A DNA stretch of 64,000 bases, taken from Mucilaginibacter yixingensis. Its GTDB lineage: Bacteria > Bacteroidota > Bacteroidia > Sphingobacteriales > Sphingobacteriaceae. Each line of letters opens with the position of its first letter. Position 1 is the first letter of the stretch. Shown one piece after another: positions 42,359-52,479 of this stretch. The DNA is taken from contig NZ_CP160205.1 in NCBI RefSeq assembly GCF_041080815.1, positions 620,001-684,000 of the forward strand. Reading direction: 5' to 3'. Below the pieces are notes generated by a model. It saw nothing but the letters and a program-made list of their open reading frames with translations. It did no database searches and was not told the origin of the DNA. The position numbers and the translations under genes are program-made.

Positions 42359-44945
42359 CCCCCTTCTTAAAAACTCCCGCATCTACAAAACTGCTTTTGC
42401 CATCTTTAACCGCTATGGCTTTCAGTATGGTGGTTTTGGTCAGTTTCACAGGAGCAGCATATAGGGTTGAACTGGCGGTTGGAGCAGAACCATCTGTTGT
42501 ATAATAAATTTTGGCATCAGCATCGGCACATTTTATTTCTATGCTGATGTTGTCTTTAAACGTACCGGACGGGGCTACAAAGTATGGGTTTGACACGATC
42601 AGGTCATCAACGATCTTAGATGACGGTTTCTCCAGATCCTGCACAAACAGGCGGTTGGGCAATCGGCCGGCAAAGTATTCAAAATCGCCGCCTTTGTTAA
42701 TATCGTCATAGGTAAGATAGAGTTTGTTGTATGGCTTTTTGTTCAAACTCATGCCTTGCAGATAGATATTGCTTGATGCAGCGGCCGCGTTATAAACCGT
42801 GAATTTTTTACCATTCTCCAGGCTGATCACTGCTTTATCAAACTGGGGCAAACCAACCTGGTATTGCTGCCCGCCCGGCATCAGGTTGTAAATACCCAGC
42901 GCACTCATTACGTACCAGGCAGACATCTGTCCGCAATCCTCGTTACCCGCCAAACCGTCTGGCCCGTCGCTATATTCATCTTTCATGATCTTGCTCAGGT
43001 ACAGTTGCGTTTTGGTTGGATCGTCTGTAAAGTTGTACAGGTAGGCAATGTGGTGGCTCGGCTCATTACCATGCGCATACTGGCCAATCAGTCCGCTAAT
43101 ATCAGGTTGATCTTTGCCGGTAATCTTGGCCTTGGTGTTGAACAGTTCATCTAACCGGGCTTCAAACTTGTTTCTGCCACCCATCTTGGCTATCAGTGTT
43201 TCTACATCCTGCGGTACCAGGAAAGCGTATTGCCTGGCGTTGCCCTCGGTATAGTTTTGGTTTACCTCGCTAGGATCAAACGGGGCGTACCAGCTGCCGT
43301 TGGTGCGTGCCTGTAAATAACCGTTTTGGTTGTTGTACAGGTTTTTCCAGTATTGGGCACGTTTAATGTACTCGTCATAGTCGGCTTGCTTGTTCAGCAT
43401 TTTGGCAAATTGGGCAATGCACCAATCGTCAATGGCATACTCCAATGTTTTTGATACAGACTCGTCATTGTCATCAGCCAAAACAGCGCCATTGTTTTTG
43501 TAAGATCCCAGTCCGAATTGTTTGCGGTTAACCACAGCCTTCATAGCGTAGAGGGCCTTATCGGTATTAAAATCGCGTACGCCTTTGCTGTAAGCATCTA
43601 CAATAACCGGGATGGAGTGGTTGCCCACCATACAATAAGTTTCCCACGAGCCTACGGGCCAAACAGGCAATACACCGTCTTCATCATACATGGCCAGGAA
43701 AGTCTTTATAAAATCCAGCGTACGTTTTTTATCGATGATGGTCAGCAACGGGTGCTCAGCACGATAGGTATCCCACAGCGAGAATATGGTATAGTAGTTA
43801 AATCCATTAGCGGTATGCACTTTCTGATCCATACCGCGATACTGCCCATCAACATCGTTATAAATGTTTGGAGCAAGCATGGTATGGTACAACGCGGTGT
43901 AAAAAATGTTACGCTTGATCTTGCCCTGATCTATCACAACAGGTGGCGCTTTTGGCTGCGGACCAACGCTGTAGCCGCCATACGGATTATAACCATTGTA
44001 AAGGTTCTGAGCGCTTTGTAAAGATTGCTGTGGCGGCGGCGAGCCTCCCTCTACCTGTATTTTAGCCAGCTCATTAACCCAGGTGTTATGTGCGGCTTTC
44101 TCAATCTTTTTAAAATCGAAACCGTAATCGTGCATTTCGGCGTCCAGGTTTTTCAGGGCGCCCTCGGCACTTACAGATGATAGTGCTACTTCTGATACCA
44201 CATCGCCAGGGTTATCAAACTGCAGGTACATCTTTACGTTTTTGCCTTCAACCTTGGTTTTGCCCTGCTGCACCTGATCGTTCAGCGCTACGCCGTAGGT
44301 TTTGAACGGCTTAGAGAAGCGGGCATAAAAATACACATACTGATCCTCGGCCCAGCCTTTGGAACGACGGAAGCCGCGCACCTCATGATCATTTACCACT
44401 TCTATCCATGCATCGCGCACCTCATCCCGATGTTTCAGGTCGATGATGATATTGGCCTGAGGTGTGTTTGGGTAGTCATAATGATGTACGCCCACACGGG
44501 GGGTGGCAGTTAGTTCTACGTTGACGTTGTATTTATCAAGCCGGGTTTTGTAATAGCCTGGCGAGCCGCTTTCATACTTCTTTCTGAAGCTGGAACGGTA
44601 TTCTGTATTGAGTAGTTTGGGTTCGCCGGTGGTAGGCATAAACAGGATGTCGCCATAGTCAGAACAGCCGGTGCCGCTCAGGTGCGTGTGCGAAAACCCA
44701 TAAACCAGCGAATCGGTATAATGATAGCCAGAGCATCCGTCCCAACCTTCCAGCCGGGTATCCGGACTTAGTTGCACCATCCCGAAAGGCATGCTCGGAC
44801 CGGGATAAGTGTGCCCGTGCCCGCCGGTGCCAATAAACACATTAACAGATGGTGTGTTATCTATTTTTTTCTGGGCCGATGCCTGTAGCATCAGTCCGCC
44901 TAAAAATAAGGATGGAATAAGGTAACGTAAGGCGTTTTTCATCAA
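42348..44945 (-). CDS. GH92 alpha-mannosidase with CHB_HEX-type C-terminal domain
   Basis: An 865-residue secreted enzyme. Family marks: VNVFIGTGGHGHTYPGPSMPFGMVQLSPD near the start, GYSHTHLSGTG-like VYGFSHTHLSGTGCSDYGD, YAHGNEPSHH with the likely acid Glu628, and GNEDCGQMSAWYVMSALG. The C-terminal ~70 residues (FKDNISIEIKCADADAKIYYTTDGSAPTASSTLY) are a chitobiase C-terminal-like sandwich. GH92 enzymes are calcium-dependent exo-alpha-mannosidases (mostly alpha-1,2 or 1,3) acting on N-glycans or mannans. No SusCD is adjacent. Confidence 0.93.
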   Translation of the reverse strand: MMKNALRYLIPSLFLGGLMLQASAQKKIDNTPSVNVFIGTGGHGHTYPGPSMPFGMVQLSPDTRLEGWDGCSGYHYTDSLVYGFSHTHLSGTGCSDYGDILFMPTTGEPKLLNTEYRSSFRKKYESGSPGYYKTRLDKYNVNVELTATPRVGVHHYDYPNTPQANIIIDLKHRDEVRDAWIEVVNDHEVRGFRRSKGWAEDQYVYFYARFSKPFKTYGVALNDQVQQGKTKVEGKNVKMYLQFDNPGDVVSEVALSSVSAEGALKNLDAEMHDYGFDFKKIEKAAHNTWVNELAKIQVEGGSPPPQQSLQSAQNLYNGYNPYGGYSVGPQPKAPPVVIDQGKIKRNIFYTALYHTMLAPNIYNDVDGQYRGMDQKVHTANGFNYYTIFSLWDTYRAEHPLLTIIDKKRTLDFIKTFLAMYDEDGVLPVWPVGSWETYCMVGNHSIPVIVDAYSKGVRDFNTDKALYAMKAVVNRKQFGLGSYKNNGAVLADDNDESVSKTLEYAIDDWCIAQFAKMLNKQADYDEYIKRAQYWKNLYNNQNGYLQARTNGSWYAPFDPSEVNQNYTEGNARQYAFLVPQDVETLIAKMGGRNKFEARLDELFNTKAKITGKDQPDISGLIGQYAHGNEPSHHIAYLYNFTDDPTKTQLYLSKIMKDEYSDGPDGLAGNEDCGQMSAWYVMSALGIYNLMPGGQQYQVGLPQFDKAVISLENGKKFTVYNAAAASSNIYLQGMSLNKKPYNKLYLTYDDINKGGDFEYFAGRLPNRLFVQDLEKPSSKIVDDLIVSNPYFVAPSGTFKDNISIEIKCADADAKIYYTTDGSAPTASSTLYAAPVKLTKTTILKAIAVKDGKSSFVDAGVFKKGDGK

Positions 44946-45055
44946 TGTTTACATGGACGTGTTAACAACGCAATTTACCGCTTTATTGTTATTTAAATAA
45001 AAAATAAGGCAAGGGGTGGGGGTTATTCATGAAAACTTCAGAGGGGGGCTTTCTG

Positions 45056-45361
45056 CTGACGGCGGCCGGAGGCCGCGGGATAGTCATCACTCGCGAAGAC
45101 GCGAGCGATTGCGAAACTTACTTACCCCATTGCAGTCCCCGGCTCCGGCCCACAGGTGTTGGGAAGATAACAAGAAGCATTGGGGATTGTGCGATTCCCC
45201 TCTCGAGAGGGGTGGAGGGGTGTGTCACTTATGCTAGCGAATGACACACCCCTGCAGCCGCACATTCAACGCGCCCCCTCTCAAGAGGGGATTTTAGCTC
45301 TTTTCAACATATATGGGCTCCAGCCGAGTGACCATTATCCCGCGGCCTCCGGCCGCCGTCA
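45056..45361. repeat. Large inverted repeat enclosing a repeat element
   Basis: Arms at 45056-45093 and 45325-45361 are near-perfect inverse copies (CGGCGGCCGGAGGCCGCGGG core; the core is itself palindromic). Between them lies a copy of the ~138-bp dispersed element. The 503-bp gap 44946-45448 contains no gene; the ORFs here are artefacts of the repeat. Confidence 0.75.
45155..45292 (+). repeat. Dispersed palindromic element A, copy 1
   Basis: Starts GGTGTTGG and holds two facing CCCCTCTC...GAGAGGGG hairpins and inner GGGGTGTGTC/GACACACCCC arms. The inverse copy is at 52480-52616, with high identity along the hairpins and some divergence between. Confidence 0.85.
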
Positions 45362-45387
45362 ATCGTTCAAAGCAGAAGCATAAAACA

Positions 45388-45419
45388 AGTACGGCCCGGG
45401 AATATTCCCGGGCCGTACT
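45388..45419. terminator. Perfect 32-bp palindrome ending the efflux operon
   Basis: AGTACGGCCCGGGAAT / ATTCCCGGGCCGTACT, 30 bp after the RND gene stop. No strong T-run, but the position fits a terminator. Confidence 0.7.
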
Positions 45420-45448
45420 GTAAGAAACTAATCTTCAATCTTCACCAA

Positions 45449-48400
45449 CTAACTCACTGCACCAATCTTTTTCAACAGCTTGCGGTTCTCACGGCGGTGG
45501 ATCAGTTTATAAACCATCGCATAGATAACCGGCAGGATGAGCAGCGTCAATATGGTTGACGTTACCAGACCGCCAATAACCACAATGGCCAGCGGTTTCT
45601 GGGTTTCGCTACCAATACCGGTGGAGATTGCGGCCGGCATCAAACCGATGGCGGCCATCAGTGCGGTCATTACCACCGGACGCACGCGCGACACCACACC
45701 ATCCAGGATGGCTTTATCCAGCGGCATGTGTTCTTCCAGGTTTTTGCGGAATACCGAGATCAGAATTACCCCGTTCTGGATACAGACGCCGAACAATGCA
45801 ATGAAACCGATACCTGCCGATATACTGAAGTTGATACCAGTAATATGCAGTGCCAAAATACCGCCAATGAGGGCGAAAGGCACGTTCATAATTACCAGCG
45901 TGGCATCTTTAACGTTACCGAAGGTGATGAACAGGATGAGGAAGATGACCAGCAAACAGATAGGCACTACGTGCGCCAGGGTGTTTGAGGCGCGGGTTTG
46001 GTTCTCAAACTCACCGGCCCAGGCAAACGAGTAGCCCTGATCAAGCTTAACGGCTTTGTTTACTTTGCTTTGTGCCTCGGCAATGGTGCTACCCAAATCG
46101 CGGCCGCGGACAGAGAATTTTACGGCGATGTAACGTGAGTTGTTATCACGGTAAATAAACGCCGGGCCGGTCAGCGTGCGGATATCAGCAATCTCTTTGA
46201 TGGCAATTTTTGAACCGTTAAGGGTTGGTACCATCAGGTTCTCAATCTTATCCTGTGTATCGCGGAAATCTTTTTGGTAGCGGATGCGCACATCAAAACG
46301 GCGCTCGCCTTCGTAAAGTTCGGTAGCGGCTTTACCACCAATGGCCATTTCAATTACAGCGTTGGCATCGGCGGTAGACACACCATAAAGCGCCATCTTA
46401 CGCTGATCAAGCTCGATACGGAATTCCGGCTGACCTAGGTTTCTCAGTACACCTAAATCATCTACGCCTTTAACGCCTTTCAGTACTTTCATTACGGCAT
46501 CGGCTTTCTTGTCCAGCGTTTCAAAATCGGGACCGAAGATCTTAACAGCCAGGGCGGCGTTTACACCGGCAACGGCTTCTTCCACGTTATCACGAATAGG
46601 CTGTGAGTAGTTAAATACTGCTCCAGGGATTTTGCGTAACTGCTGATCCATCTGGTCTATCAGTTCATCCTCGGTTAAACCTTTGCGCCAGTCTTTTTTG
46701 TTTTTCAAATCCACCTGGATCTGCACGTCGAAGAATCCCTTAGGGTCGGTACCGTCATTAGTACGGCCCACCTGCGCCAGGGTTTGTTTCACCTCGGGGA
46801 ACTTGTCCAGAATCTGCATCATCTTTTGGTTGATGCTTTCGGCCTCTGGCAGCGATACGCTCATTGGCAACTCGGCTTCAACCCAAAGGGCGCCCTCGTT
46901 CAGGTCGGGCAAAAACTCGGTACCCAGCAACTTGGCCGACATAAAAGTGAGGGCCATAAAGCCAACAGCTACTAATAAGCTCAATTTTTGGTTATGATAA
47001 GTGAAATTGAACATGCGGCGCACGCCGTTTTCAAAGAAAATTACCACAGGGTTGTGTTTCTCCTTCACGTTCTTCCGCAGCAGAATGCTCGATAGGGCCG
47101 GTACCAGTGTCAGCGTAAAGATTAACGCCCCCAGCAGCGCAAAGCCCAGCGTGTAGGCCAGCGGCGAGAACATTTTACCTTCTACCTTCTGGAAAGCGAA
47201 GATCGGCATCAAACAGGTTAGGATGATGAGCTTGGAGAAGAAAATGGCTTTCCCCATCTCTGTACCCACGTTTTTAAATAACCCTAGCTTGGCTAGTTTG
47301 TTAAATTTCTCCATCCCTACCTCACGCGCCCGGTGATCAAGCGCTACAAAGATGCCCTCAACCATTACCACGGCACCGTCTATAATGATACCAAAATCCA
47401 CGGCACCCATACTGAGCAGGTTGGCACTCATGCCCTTAATGCGCATACAGATAAACGCAAACAGCAGCGAGAGCGGGATGATGATAGCAACCGTTACGGT
47501 AGTGCGCCAGTCGGCCATGAAGAGGAATACAATTACCGTTACCAGGATGATACCCTCACAAAGGTTATGGATCACCGTTTCGGTACAGAAATCCATCAGG
47601 TTGGTACGATCGTAGAAAGTATCAATCTTAACATCTTTGGGCAGTATGTTATCATTCAGGTCTTTCACCTTGGCGCGTACGCGATCCAGCACCTCGGCCG
47701 GGTTTTCGCCTTTACGCATTACAATGATGCCTTCAATTACGTCTTTCTTCTTGTCGCGGCTCACCTGCCCCAGTCGCGGCAGACCGGCTTCGTGCACATC
47801 GGCCACATCTTTGGCCAGAATAGGCACGTTGTTAACGTTCTTGATGATGACGTTCTTCAGCTCATCAACGTTATTAATCACACCGATGCCACGTACTACA
47901 TAAGCCTGGTCGTTCTTTTCAATTACATCGCCGCCCACGTTAATGTTACTGCGGTTAAGGGCGTTGAAAACATCCAGCGATGTTAGTTCATACTTGCGCA
48001 GCAGGGCAGGGTTAACGCTAACCTCGTAGCTTTTCTCTTCGCCGCCAAAGCTGTTTACGTCGGCCACGCCGGGTACGGCTTTAAACTGACGGTCAAGCAC
48101 CCAATCCTGAATAGCTGTTAGCTCATGCAGGGATGCGGTTTTACTTTTGAGCGTGTAACGATAGATCTCACCTGTTGGCCCGTATGGCGGCTCAATCTCA
48201 GGTTTCACACCGTCAGGTAAATCGGCATTGGCCAGACGGCTCAGCACCTGCTGGCGGGCAAAGGCATCATCCACATCGTCATCAAAAATAATACGGGTGT
48301 ATGATAGGCCGAAGGCCGACGTGGTACGCAGGTTTGATTTTTTCTGCACCGAGTTGAGCACCGTCTCTATAGGGATGGTGATGAATTTCTCCACCTCCTC

Positions 48401-48583
48401 TGCACTGCGGCCGGGCCACTGGGCGATGATAATGATCTGCGTATTGGTTACGTCAGGAAAGGTTTCAATAGGGGTATTGCTGTAGCTCCAGATCCCGAGC
48501 AGCACCATAATCCCCGTCAAAAAAAAGACGAAGTACCGGTGTCTGAGCGAGAAGTGGATGATATTTTTAATCAATTTATCCAT
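45449..48583 (-). CDS. CzcA/CusA-family heavy-metal RND efflux pump
   Basis: A 1044-residue inner-membrane transporter with twelve membrane helices and two large periplasmic loops. The HME-RND proton-relay motif is intact: D396-FGIII-D402-GAVVMV-E409, the same spacing as D402/D408/E415 of CzcA. It exports divalent or monovalent metal ions with the adaptor and TolC protein of the same operon. Which metal cannot be decided from the sequence. Last gene of the three, 129 bp after the adaptor gene. Confidence 0.95.
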   Translation of the reverse strand: MDKLIKNIIHFSLRHRYFVFFLTGIMVLLGIWSYSNTPIETFPDVTNTQIIIIAQWPGRSAEEVEKFITIPIETVLNSVQKKSNLRTTSAFGLSYTRIIFDDDVDDAFARQQVLSRLANADLPDGVKPEIEPPYGPTGEIYRYTLKSKTASLHELTAIQDWVLDRQFKAVPGVADVNSFGGEEKSYEVSVNPALLRKYELTSLDVFNALNRSNINVGGDVIEKNDQAYVVRGIGVINNVDELKNVIIKNVNNVPILAKDVADVHEAGLPRLGQVSRDKKKDVIEGIIVMRKGENPAEVLDRVRAKVKDLNDNILPKDVKIDTFYDRTNLMDFCTETVIHNLCEGIILVTVIVFLFMADWRTTVTVAIIIPLSLLFAFICMRIKGMSANLLSMGAVDFGIIIDGAVVMVEGIFVALDHRAREVGMEKFNKLAKLGLFKNVGTEMGKAIFFSKLIILTCLMPIFAFQKVEGKMFSPLAYTLGFALLGALIFTLTLVPALSSILLRKNVKEKHNPVVIFFENGVRRMFNFTYHNQKLSLLVAVGFMALTFMSAKLLGTEFLPDLNEGALWVEAELPMSVSLPEAESINQKMMQILDKFPEVKQTLAQVGRTNDGTDPKGFFDVQIQVDLKNKKDWRKGLTEDELIDQMDQQLRKIPGAVFNYSQPIRDNVEEAVAGVNAALAVKIFGPDFETLDKKADAVMKVLKGVKGVDDLGVLRNLGQPEFRIELDQRKMALYGVSTADANAVIEMAIGGKAATELYEGERRFDVRIRYQKDFRDTQDKIENLMVPTLNGSKIAIKEIADIRTLTGPAFIYRDNNSRYIAVKFSVRGRDLGSTIAEAQSKVNKAVKLDQGYSFAWAGEFENQTRASNTLAHVVPICLLVIFLILFITFGNVKDATLVIMNVPFALIGGILALHITGINFSISAGIGFIALFGVCIQNGVILISVFRKNLEEHMPLDKAILDGVVSRVRPVVMTALMAAIGLMPAAISTGIGSETQKPLAIVVIGGLVTSTILTLLILPVIYAMVYKLIHRRENRKLLKKIGAVS

Positions 48584-48586
48584 TGT

Positions 48587-48705
48587 AGTGAATAGTGAGT
48601 TGTGAATGGTGAGTAGTTGCCTTTGATTTGTGAGTAGTTACTTGTGAGTTGTTTGTGAGTGTATCGATTTCTTAACCACTCACTACTCACTATTCACCAC
48701 TCACT
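48587..48705. repeat. GTGAGTAGTG-rich inverted repeat between adaptor and pump genes
   Basis: Arm 1 (48587-48619, GTGAATAGTGAGTTGTGAAT) and arm 2 (48675-48705, CACTCACTACTCACTATTCA) are imperfect inverse copies. They fill the 129-bp intercistronic gap and may fold in the mRNA. Confidence 0.6.
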
Positions 48706-48712
48706 AAAAAAA

Positions 48713-49810
48713 TCAATCACCCGTTAACGCATCGTACAGTAACAGTCCGTTTTTAGAGATCACTTTATCGCCGGGGTTAAGGCCGCTGCCGATGTAAGAG
48801 ACATCGTCTACGGTTTTGATCACGTTCACTTCGCGCACTTTCAGGTCGCACTTGCTGTTGTAAACTACCACATAGTTTTTGCTGCTATCAAAAATGATGG
48901 CTTTGGCCGGTACAGATACCGCCTGGGCATTCTCGTTATTGGTAATGACCACGTTGGTGAACATCTCCGGTTTCAGCAGCATATCTGGATTTGGCAGGGC
49001 AATTTTGATTTTCAATACTTTGTTATCGGGATCAAGTACCGAGCTGATCTCGTTTACTTTGCCCATAAACACTTTGCCCGGGTAAGCAAGGGTGGTTACC
49101 TTGGCGGTATAGCCCACTTTTACTTTGCTGATATCGCTCTCGAACACGTTGGCCCAGATCCACACATCTTTCATATTGCTGATGGTGAACATGCTGCCGC
49201 TATTGTCTTGACGGATAAAGCTACCTGCGGTAATGTTTTTCTCTACAATGTAACCGCTCTCCGGCGCCTTGATTACCAACTGACCGCTCTCGCTGGTGTT
49301 GCCACCGCCGTTAATAGCAATCTGGTCGCGCACTTTGCGGTTGGCAGCTACGGCTTTGTTATAGTTTTCTTTAGCCTCGGTATACTCACGTTCGCTGCTG
49401 ATGCCGTTTTTGTAAAGATATTCGGCCTGGTCCAGCTGGCGTTTGGCTACAGATACGTCGCTTTGGGTTGATGATAAGTCGGTGTAGTTGCCCGCCACAT
49501 CGGCGCTGCGCATAACGGCCAGCGTTTGGCCTTTGCTCACTTTATCGCCAAGGGAAACTTTAACAGCAATTACCTGTCCGCTGCTGAAAGGGAAAACTTT
49601 TACTACGTTGTTATCATCATTAGATACCTCGCCAGAGAGGGTTAGCTCATCCTTCATGGTGGTGGTTTTGGCGGTATCGATGGTAATCATTTTAGACAGC
49701 GAATCGCTGATGCACACGTCCTTGCTCTCAGTATCCTGTTGTTTTTTTTCATGGCAGGCGCTTAAGCTTGCTATGGCCGCAGCTGCGGCTAAAAACATTA
49801 CTTTCTTCAT
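48713..49810 (-). CDS. RND efflux periplasmic adaptor (CzcB/CusB-like)
   Basis: A 365-residue membrane-fusion lipoprotein (AAIASLSACHEKK). It shows barrel-sandwich halves VFPFSSGQVIAVKVSLGDKVSKGQTLA and VIKAPESGYIVEKNITAGSFI around a coiled-coil hairpin (~115-160), then a beta-barrel domain. It links pump and outer-membrane channel. No N-terminal metal-binding His-rich region is visible beyond CHEKK. 26 bp after the TolC gene. Confidence 0.93.
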   Translation of the reverse strand: MKKVMFLAAAAAIASLSACHEKKQQDTESKDVCISDSLSKMITIDTAKTTTMKDELTLSGEVSNDDNNVVKVFPFSSGQVIAVKVSLGDKVSKGQTLAVMRSADVAGNYTDLSSTQSDVSVAKRQLDQAEYLYKNGISSEREYTEAKENYNKAVAANRKVRDQIAINGGGNTSESGQLVIKAPESGYIVEKNITAGSFIRQDNSGSMFTISNMKDVWIWANVFESDISKVKVGYTAKVTTLAYPGKVFMGKVNEISSVLDPDNKVLKIKIALPNPDMLLKPEMFTNVVITNNENAQAVSVPAKAIIFDSSKNYVVVYNSKCDLKVREVNVIKTVDDVSYIGSGLNPGDKVISKNGLLLYDALTGD

Positions 49811-49836
49811 TTTATGGTTGTTAGGATGTTGGGTTT

Positions 49837-51129
49837 TTATGGTTTGATTACAGTTGTGCCGGTAGCGTAGTTCAAGTCGGCGATAGATTTTTGCAGGTTG
49901 TATTGCTGCTGCAACATCTTCAGTTTGGTATCCTTGTAGGTATCAAAAAAGTCCACAAACTCAATCAGTCCAATCTGCTTGTCTTTAAAGCTTTGCATCA
50001 TGCTGTTAAACAGCTTGTCATACTGCTGGTTAAAGGCAGTTTGCTGCGTACTGAACAATTGCTGATTGAGGCGATACTGATTAACCGCGGCAACCACATC
50101 GTTCTTTAGCTGCGCCTCATTGTTTTTTACCACCGCATCCTGACTCATAGCCGCATATTTGGCCGATTTAATATTGCCCTGGTTACGGTTAAAGAAGGGC
50201 AGGGGTAAGCCAATTTGTAAACCATAATAGTTTTGCGCATAGCTGCTGTTTTTATCATAAGCCACGCCGAGGGTTACATCGGGCACGGCATTGGCTTTTT
50301 GCAGGGCAAGGTTATGGTTGGCAGAGTTAAGCTGATATTGGTTGGACAGGTAATCAGGGCGATTGGTTTTGGCTTGCTCAATCAGCGCCTGTACATCAAG
50401 CGTAGCGCCTTTATCGGGCATGTCATTAATCTGCGGCGCAATAAAGCTGGTTTCTTTTACCAGGAGCAGGGTTTTCAGTTCGTTTTGCAGATCATTAATC
50501 TGGCGGTTGTTCTCCACCATATCATTCTGCAAGCCAAACAGCAGGGCTTTCAGACGGATGAGGTCTTTCATCGAAGTATTACCTGCATCGTATGATTTCT
50601 GGATGGCGTTCACCAGGTTCTCGGCTGAGTTGATCTCGTTCTGGTAAACCTTGCCCTGGTCAATCAGGTTAGCCAGCTGACCGAAATCCAGCTGAAGGTT
50701 GTAGCGCAGGTTACGCATCAAGTCGTTAAACTGGGCTTCCTGCACCTGGGCATCGTCTTTAGCCACCTGTACCTGCTTGCCGCGTTTGCCTGCTGTGGTA
50801 AACACCTGGCTCAGCTGCACAAAAACCTGACCCAGGCCTTCGCTTGTATTGTGGTAAAAGAATTTCTTGCTGCCCGAATCATAAATGTTCTGATCGGTAC
50901 TGAGGGTTGGGTTGTCCCACAGCTTCGCTTGCTGTATCAGCGCTTTTTGCGCCTCAACATTGTATTTCTGTGCAAGCAAGCTCAGGTTATTCTCAAGGAA
51001 CTGTTTTTCAGCGCCTTGAAAATTTAGTTTAAGTGTGTCAGTTTGGGCATGGGCCCGATTTGTCAATAGAATGGCAGCGACACACCAAGCCGCCATCCTT
51101 TTGGATGGTTTTAGCATGAGTTTAATCAA
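49837..51129 (-). CDS. TolC-family outer-membrane efflux protein (CzcC-like)
   Basis: A 430-residue protein: signal peptide (to ~28, ILLTNRAHAQ), then two repeats of the long alpha-helical tunnel/outer-membrane fold (NNLSLLAQKYNVEAQKALIQQAKLWDNPTLS in the first; NHNLALQKANAVPDVTLGVAYD in the second). First gene of the czcCBA-type operon, so the operon promoter is probably in 51130-51399. Confidence 0.93.
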   Translation of the reverse strand: MIKLMLKPSKRMAAWCVAAILLTNRAHAQTDTLKLNFQGAEKQFLENNLSLLAQKYNVEAQKALIQQAKLWDNPTLSTDQNIYDSGSKKFFYHNTSEGLGQVFVQLSQVFTTAGKRGKQVQVAKDDAQVQEAQFNDLMRNLRYNLQLDFGQLANLIDQGKVYQNEINSAENLVNAIQKSYDAGNTSMKDLIRLKALLFGLQNDMVENNRQINDLQNELKTLLLVKETSFIAPQINDMPDKGATLDVQALIEQAKTNRPDYLSNQYQLNSANHNLALQKANAVPDVTLGVAYDKNSSYAQNYYGLQIGLPLPFFNRNQGNIKSAKYAAMSQDAVVKNNEAQLKNDVVAAVNQYRLNQQLFSTQQTAFNQQYDKLFNSMMQSFKDKQIGLIEFVDFFDTYKDTKLKMLQQQYNLQKSIADLNYATGTTVIKP

Positions 51130-51399
51130 AATTCAACAGTGCAAAAGTTTCATTGGTTTATGAAGTTTTGATGAAGGAAATATAATGAATGCGGGATGGT
51201 AAAGAAAGCGTTACAACTGTCAGGTAATTAGTTAACAGATGTTGAACCCAATAATAAATTGGTTTTAAAAAAAGCACTAGGTTAACAGTCCATCTCGTAC
51301 CTTTGGTCTTAGATCTTTAAGCTCTGATTTACCAGGCCGCGGATCTCCGAAACCATTTTCATATCACGCCGATCTTTTATAGTTTAGGCACTGAAAAGC

Positions 51400-52428
51400 A
51401 TGTTGCCGATGTTTGACAAAAACAAAGAAGAACTCATCCTCGAAACCATATCTATTACTAAGAACTTCTTTGGAAATAAGTCGTCAGGAGTAAACAATAT
51501 CACGCTTTTTGTACCCAAGGGAAAGATTACCGGCATTGTTGGCGAAAGCGGTAGCGGCAAAACTACACTGCTCAATTTGCTATCAGGTTTAATGGTGCCC
51601 GATTCTGGAGACGTGTTCTTTAACCAGGAACGCCTGCCCGACCGCGAGAAGGACCGCCAGGAGGTACATAGTTTCATCAAATTTCTTACCCAGGATAATT
51701 ACGAAATGCACCTGCACGACACCGTGTGGGATAACGTAAAATCGGGACTACGTGCGTCTGATGTGAACTACGAAACGCAGAAAGTAAGCGAGGCACTTAA
51801 TACTTGGGGTATTCAGCACCTGCATGATCAGGTTTATTCAAAACTGAGCGGTGGTGAGAAACAACGTGTGAGTATTGCCAAAGCGCTCATCAGCTTGCCA
51901 CAGGTGTTGCTGCTGGACGAGCCTTTTAACCAGATTGACGCGCGCTATCGCGAAGGGTTGCAGCAGGACATTCGCAACATTGTTACAAAAATGGGGATAA
52001 CTGCTATCCTGGTTTCGCATGACCCGGCCGAGCTGCTCTCTATGGCCGATCAGTTGATTGTGATTAAGGAAGGTGAGATTGTGGAAAGCGGCAGCCCGCA
52101 AGAACTTTATGAATCGCCCAAATTGCTTTATACTTCGCTCATCCTGGCCAATTGCACGCACCTTACGCCAGAGCAGGCTAAGGTATGCGGCATCAGCAGC
52201 AAGCGGGGCAGCGTAGTGATTTATGCCGAGGATATCAAGATCACCGGCGGCCTCACCAAAAGCTGGCATATCATCAACATTCTATTTAAAGGCACCCACG
52301 AAGAGCTAGTTATCCGCCAGCGAGATGTTACCCTGCGCGTGCAAAATCTCAATAAAGGCAAATACAAAATTGGCGGTAAGGTAAATATCAGCATCCAGCG
52401 GCACCACGAGTTTGGCAGGTGGAGTTAA
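51400..52428 (+). CDS. Orphan ABC transporter ATP-binding protein
   Basis: A 342-residue ATPase with Walker A GIVGESGSGKTTLL (~47-60), signature LSGGEKQRV (~148), Walker B VLLLDEPFNQID and the H-loop VSHDP. The C-terminal ~100 residues (SSKRGSVVIYAEDIKITGG...ILFKGTHEELVIRQRDVTLRV) resemble the TOBE-type domain of PotA/CysA/ModC importers. No permease or binding protein is adjacent, so the substrate is unknown. Divergent from the efflux operon. Confidence 0.88.
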   Translation: MLPMFDKNKEELILETISITKNFFGNKSSGVNNITLFVPKGKITGIVGESGSGKTTLLNLLSGLMVPDSGDVFFNQERLPDREKDRQEVHSFIKFLTQDNYEMHLHDTVWDNVKSGLRASDVNYETQKVSEALNTWGIQHLHDQVYSKLSGGEKQRVSIAKALISLPQVLLLDEPFNQIDARYREGLQQDIRNIVTKMGITAILVSHDPAELLSMADQLIVIKEGEIVESGSPQELYESPKLLYTSLILANCTHLTPEQAKVCGISSKRGSVVIYAEDIKITGGLTKSWHIINILFKGTHEELVIRQRDVTLRVQNLNKGKYKIGGKVNISIQRHHEFGRWS

Positions 52429-52479
52429 GTTTTTTAGGCCAGGAAGTCCGAAAGTCAATAAAGTTTGGATGTATTTAGT

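Noticed and set aside
45016..45383. Overlapping short ORFs of 67-73 residues
   Set aside because: They are translations of GC-rich palindromic repeats.
47333..47986. Plus-strand 217-residue His/Tyr/Asn-rich gene
   Set aside because: Antisense shadow of the RND pump gene.
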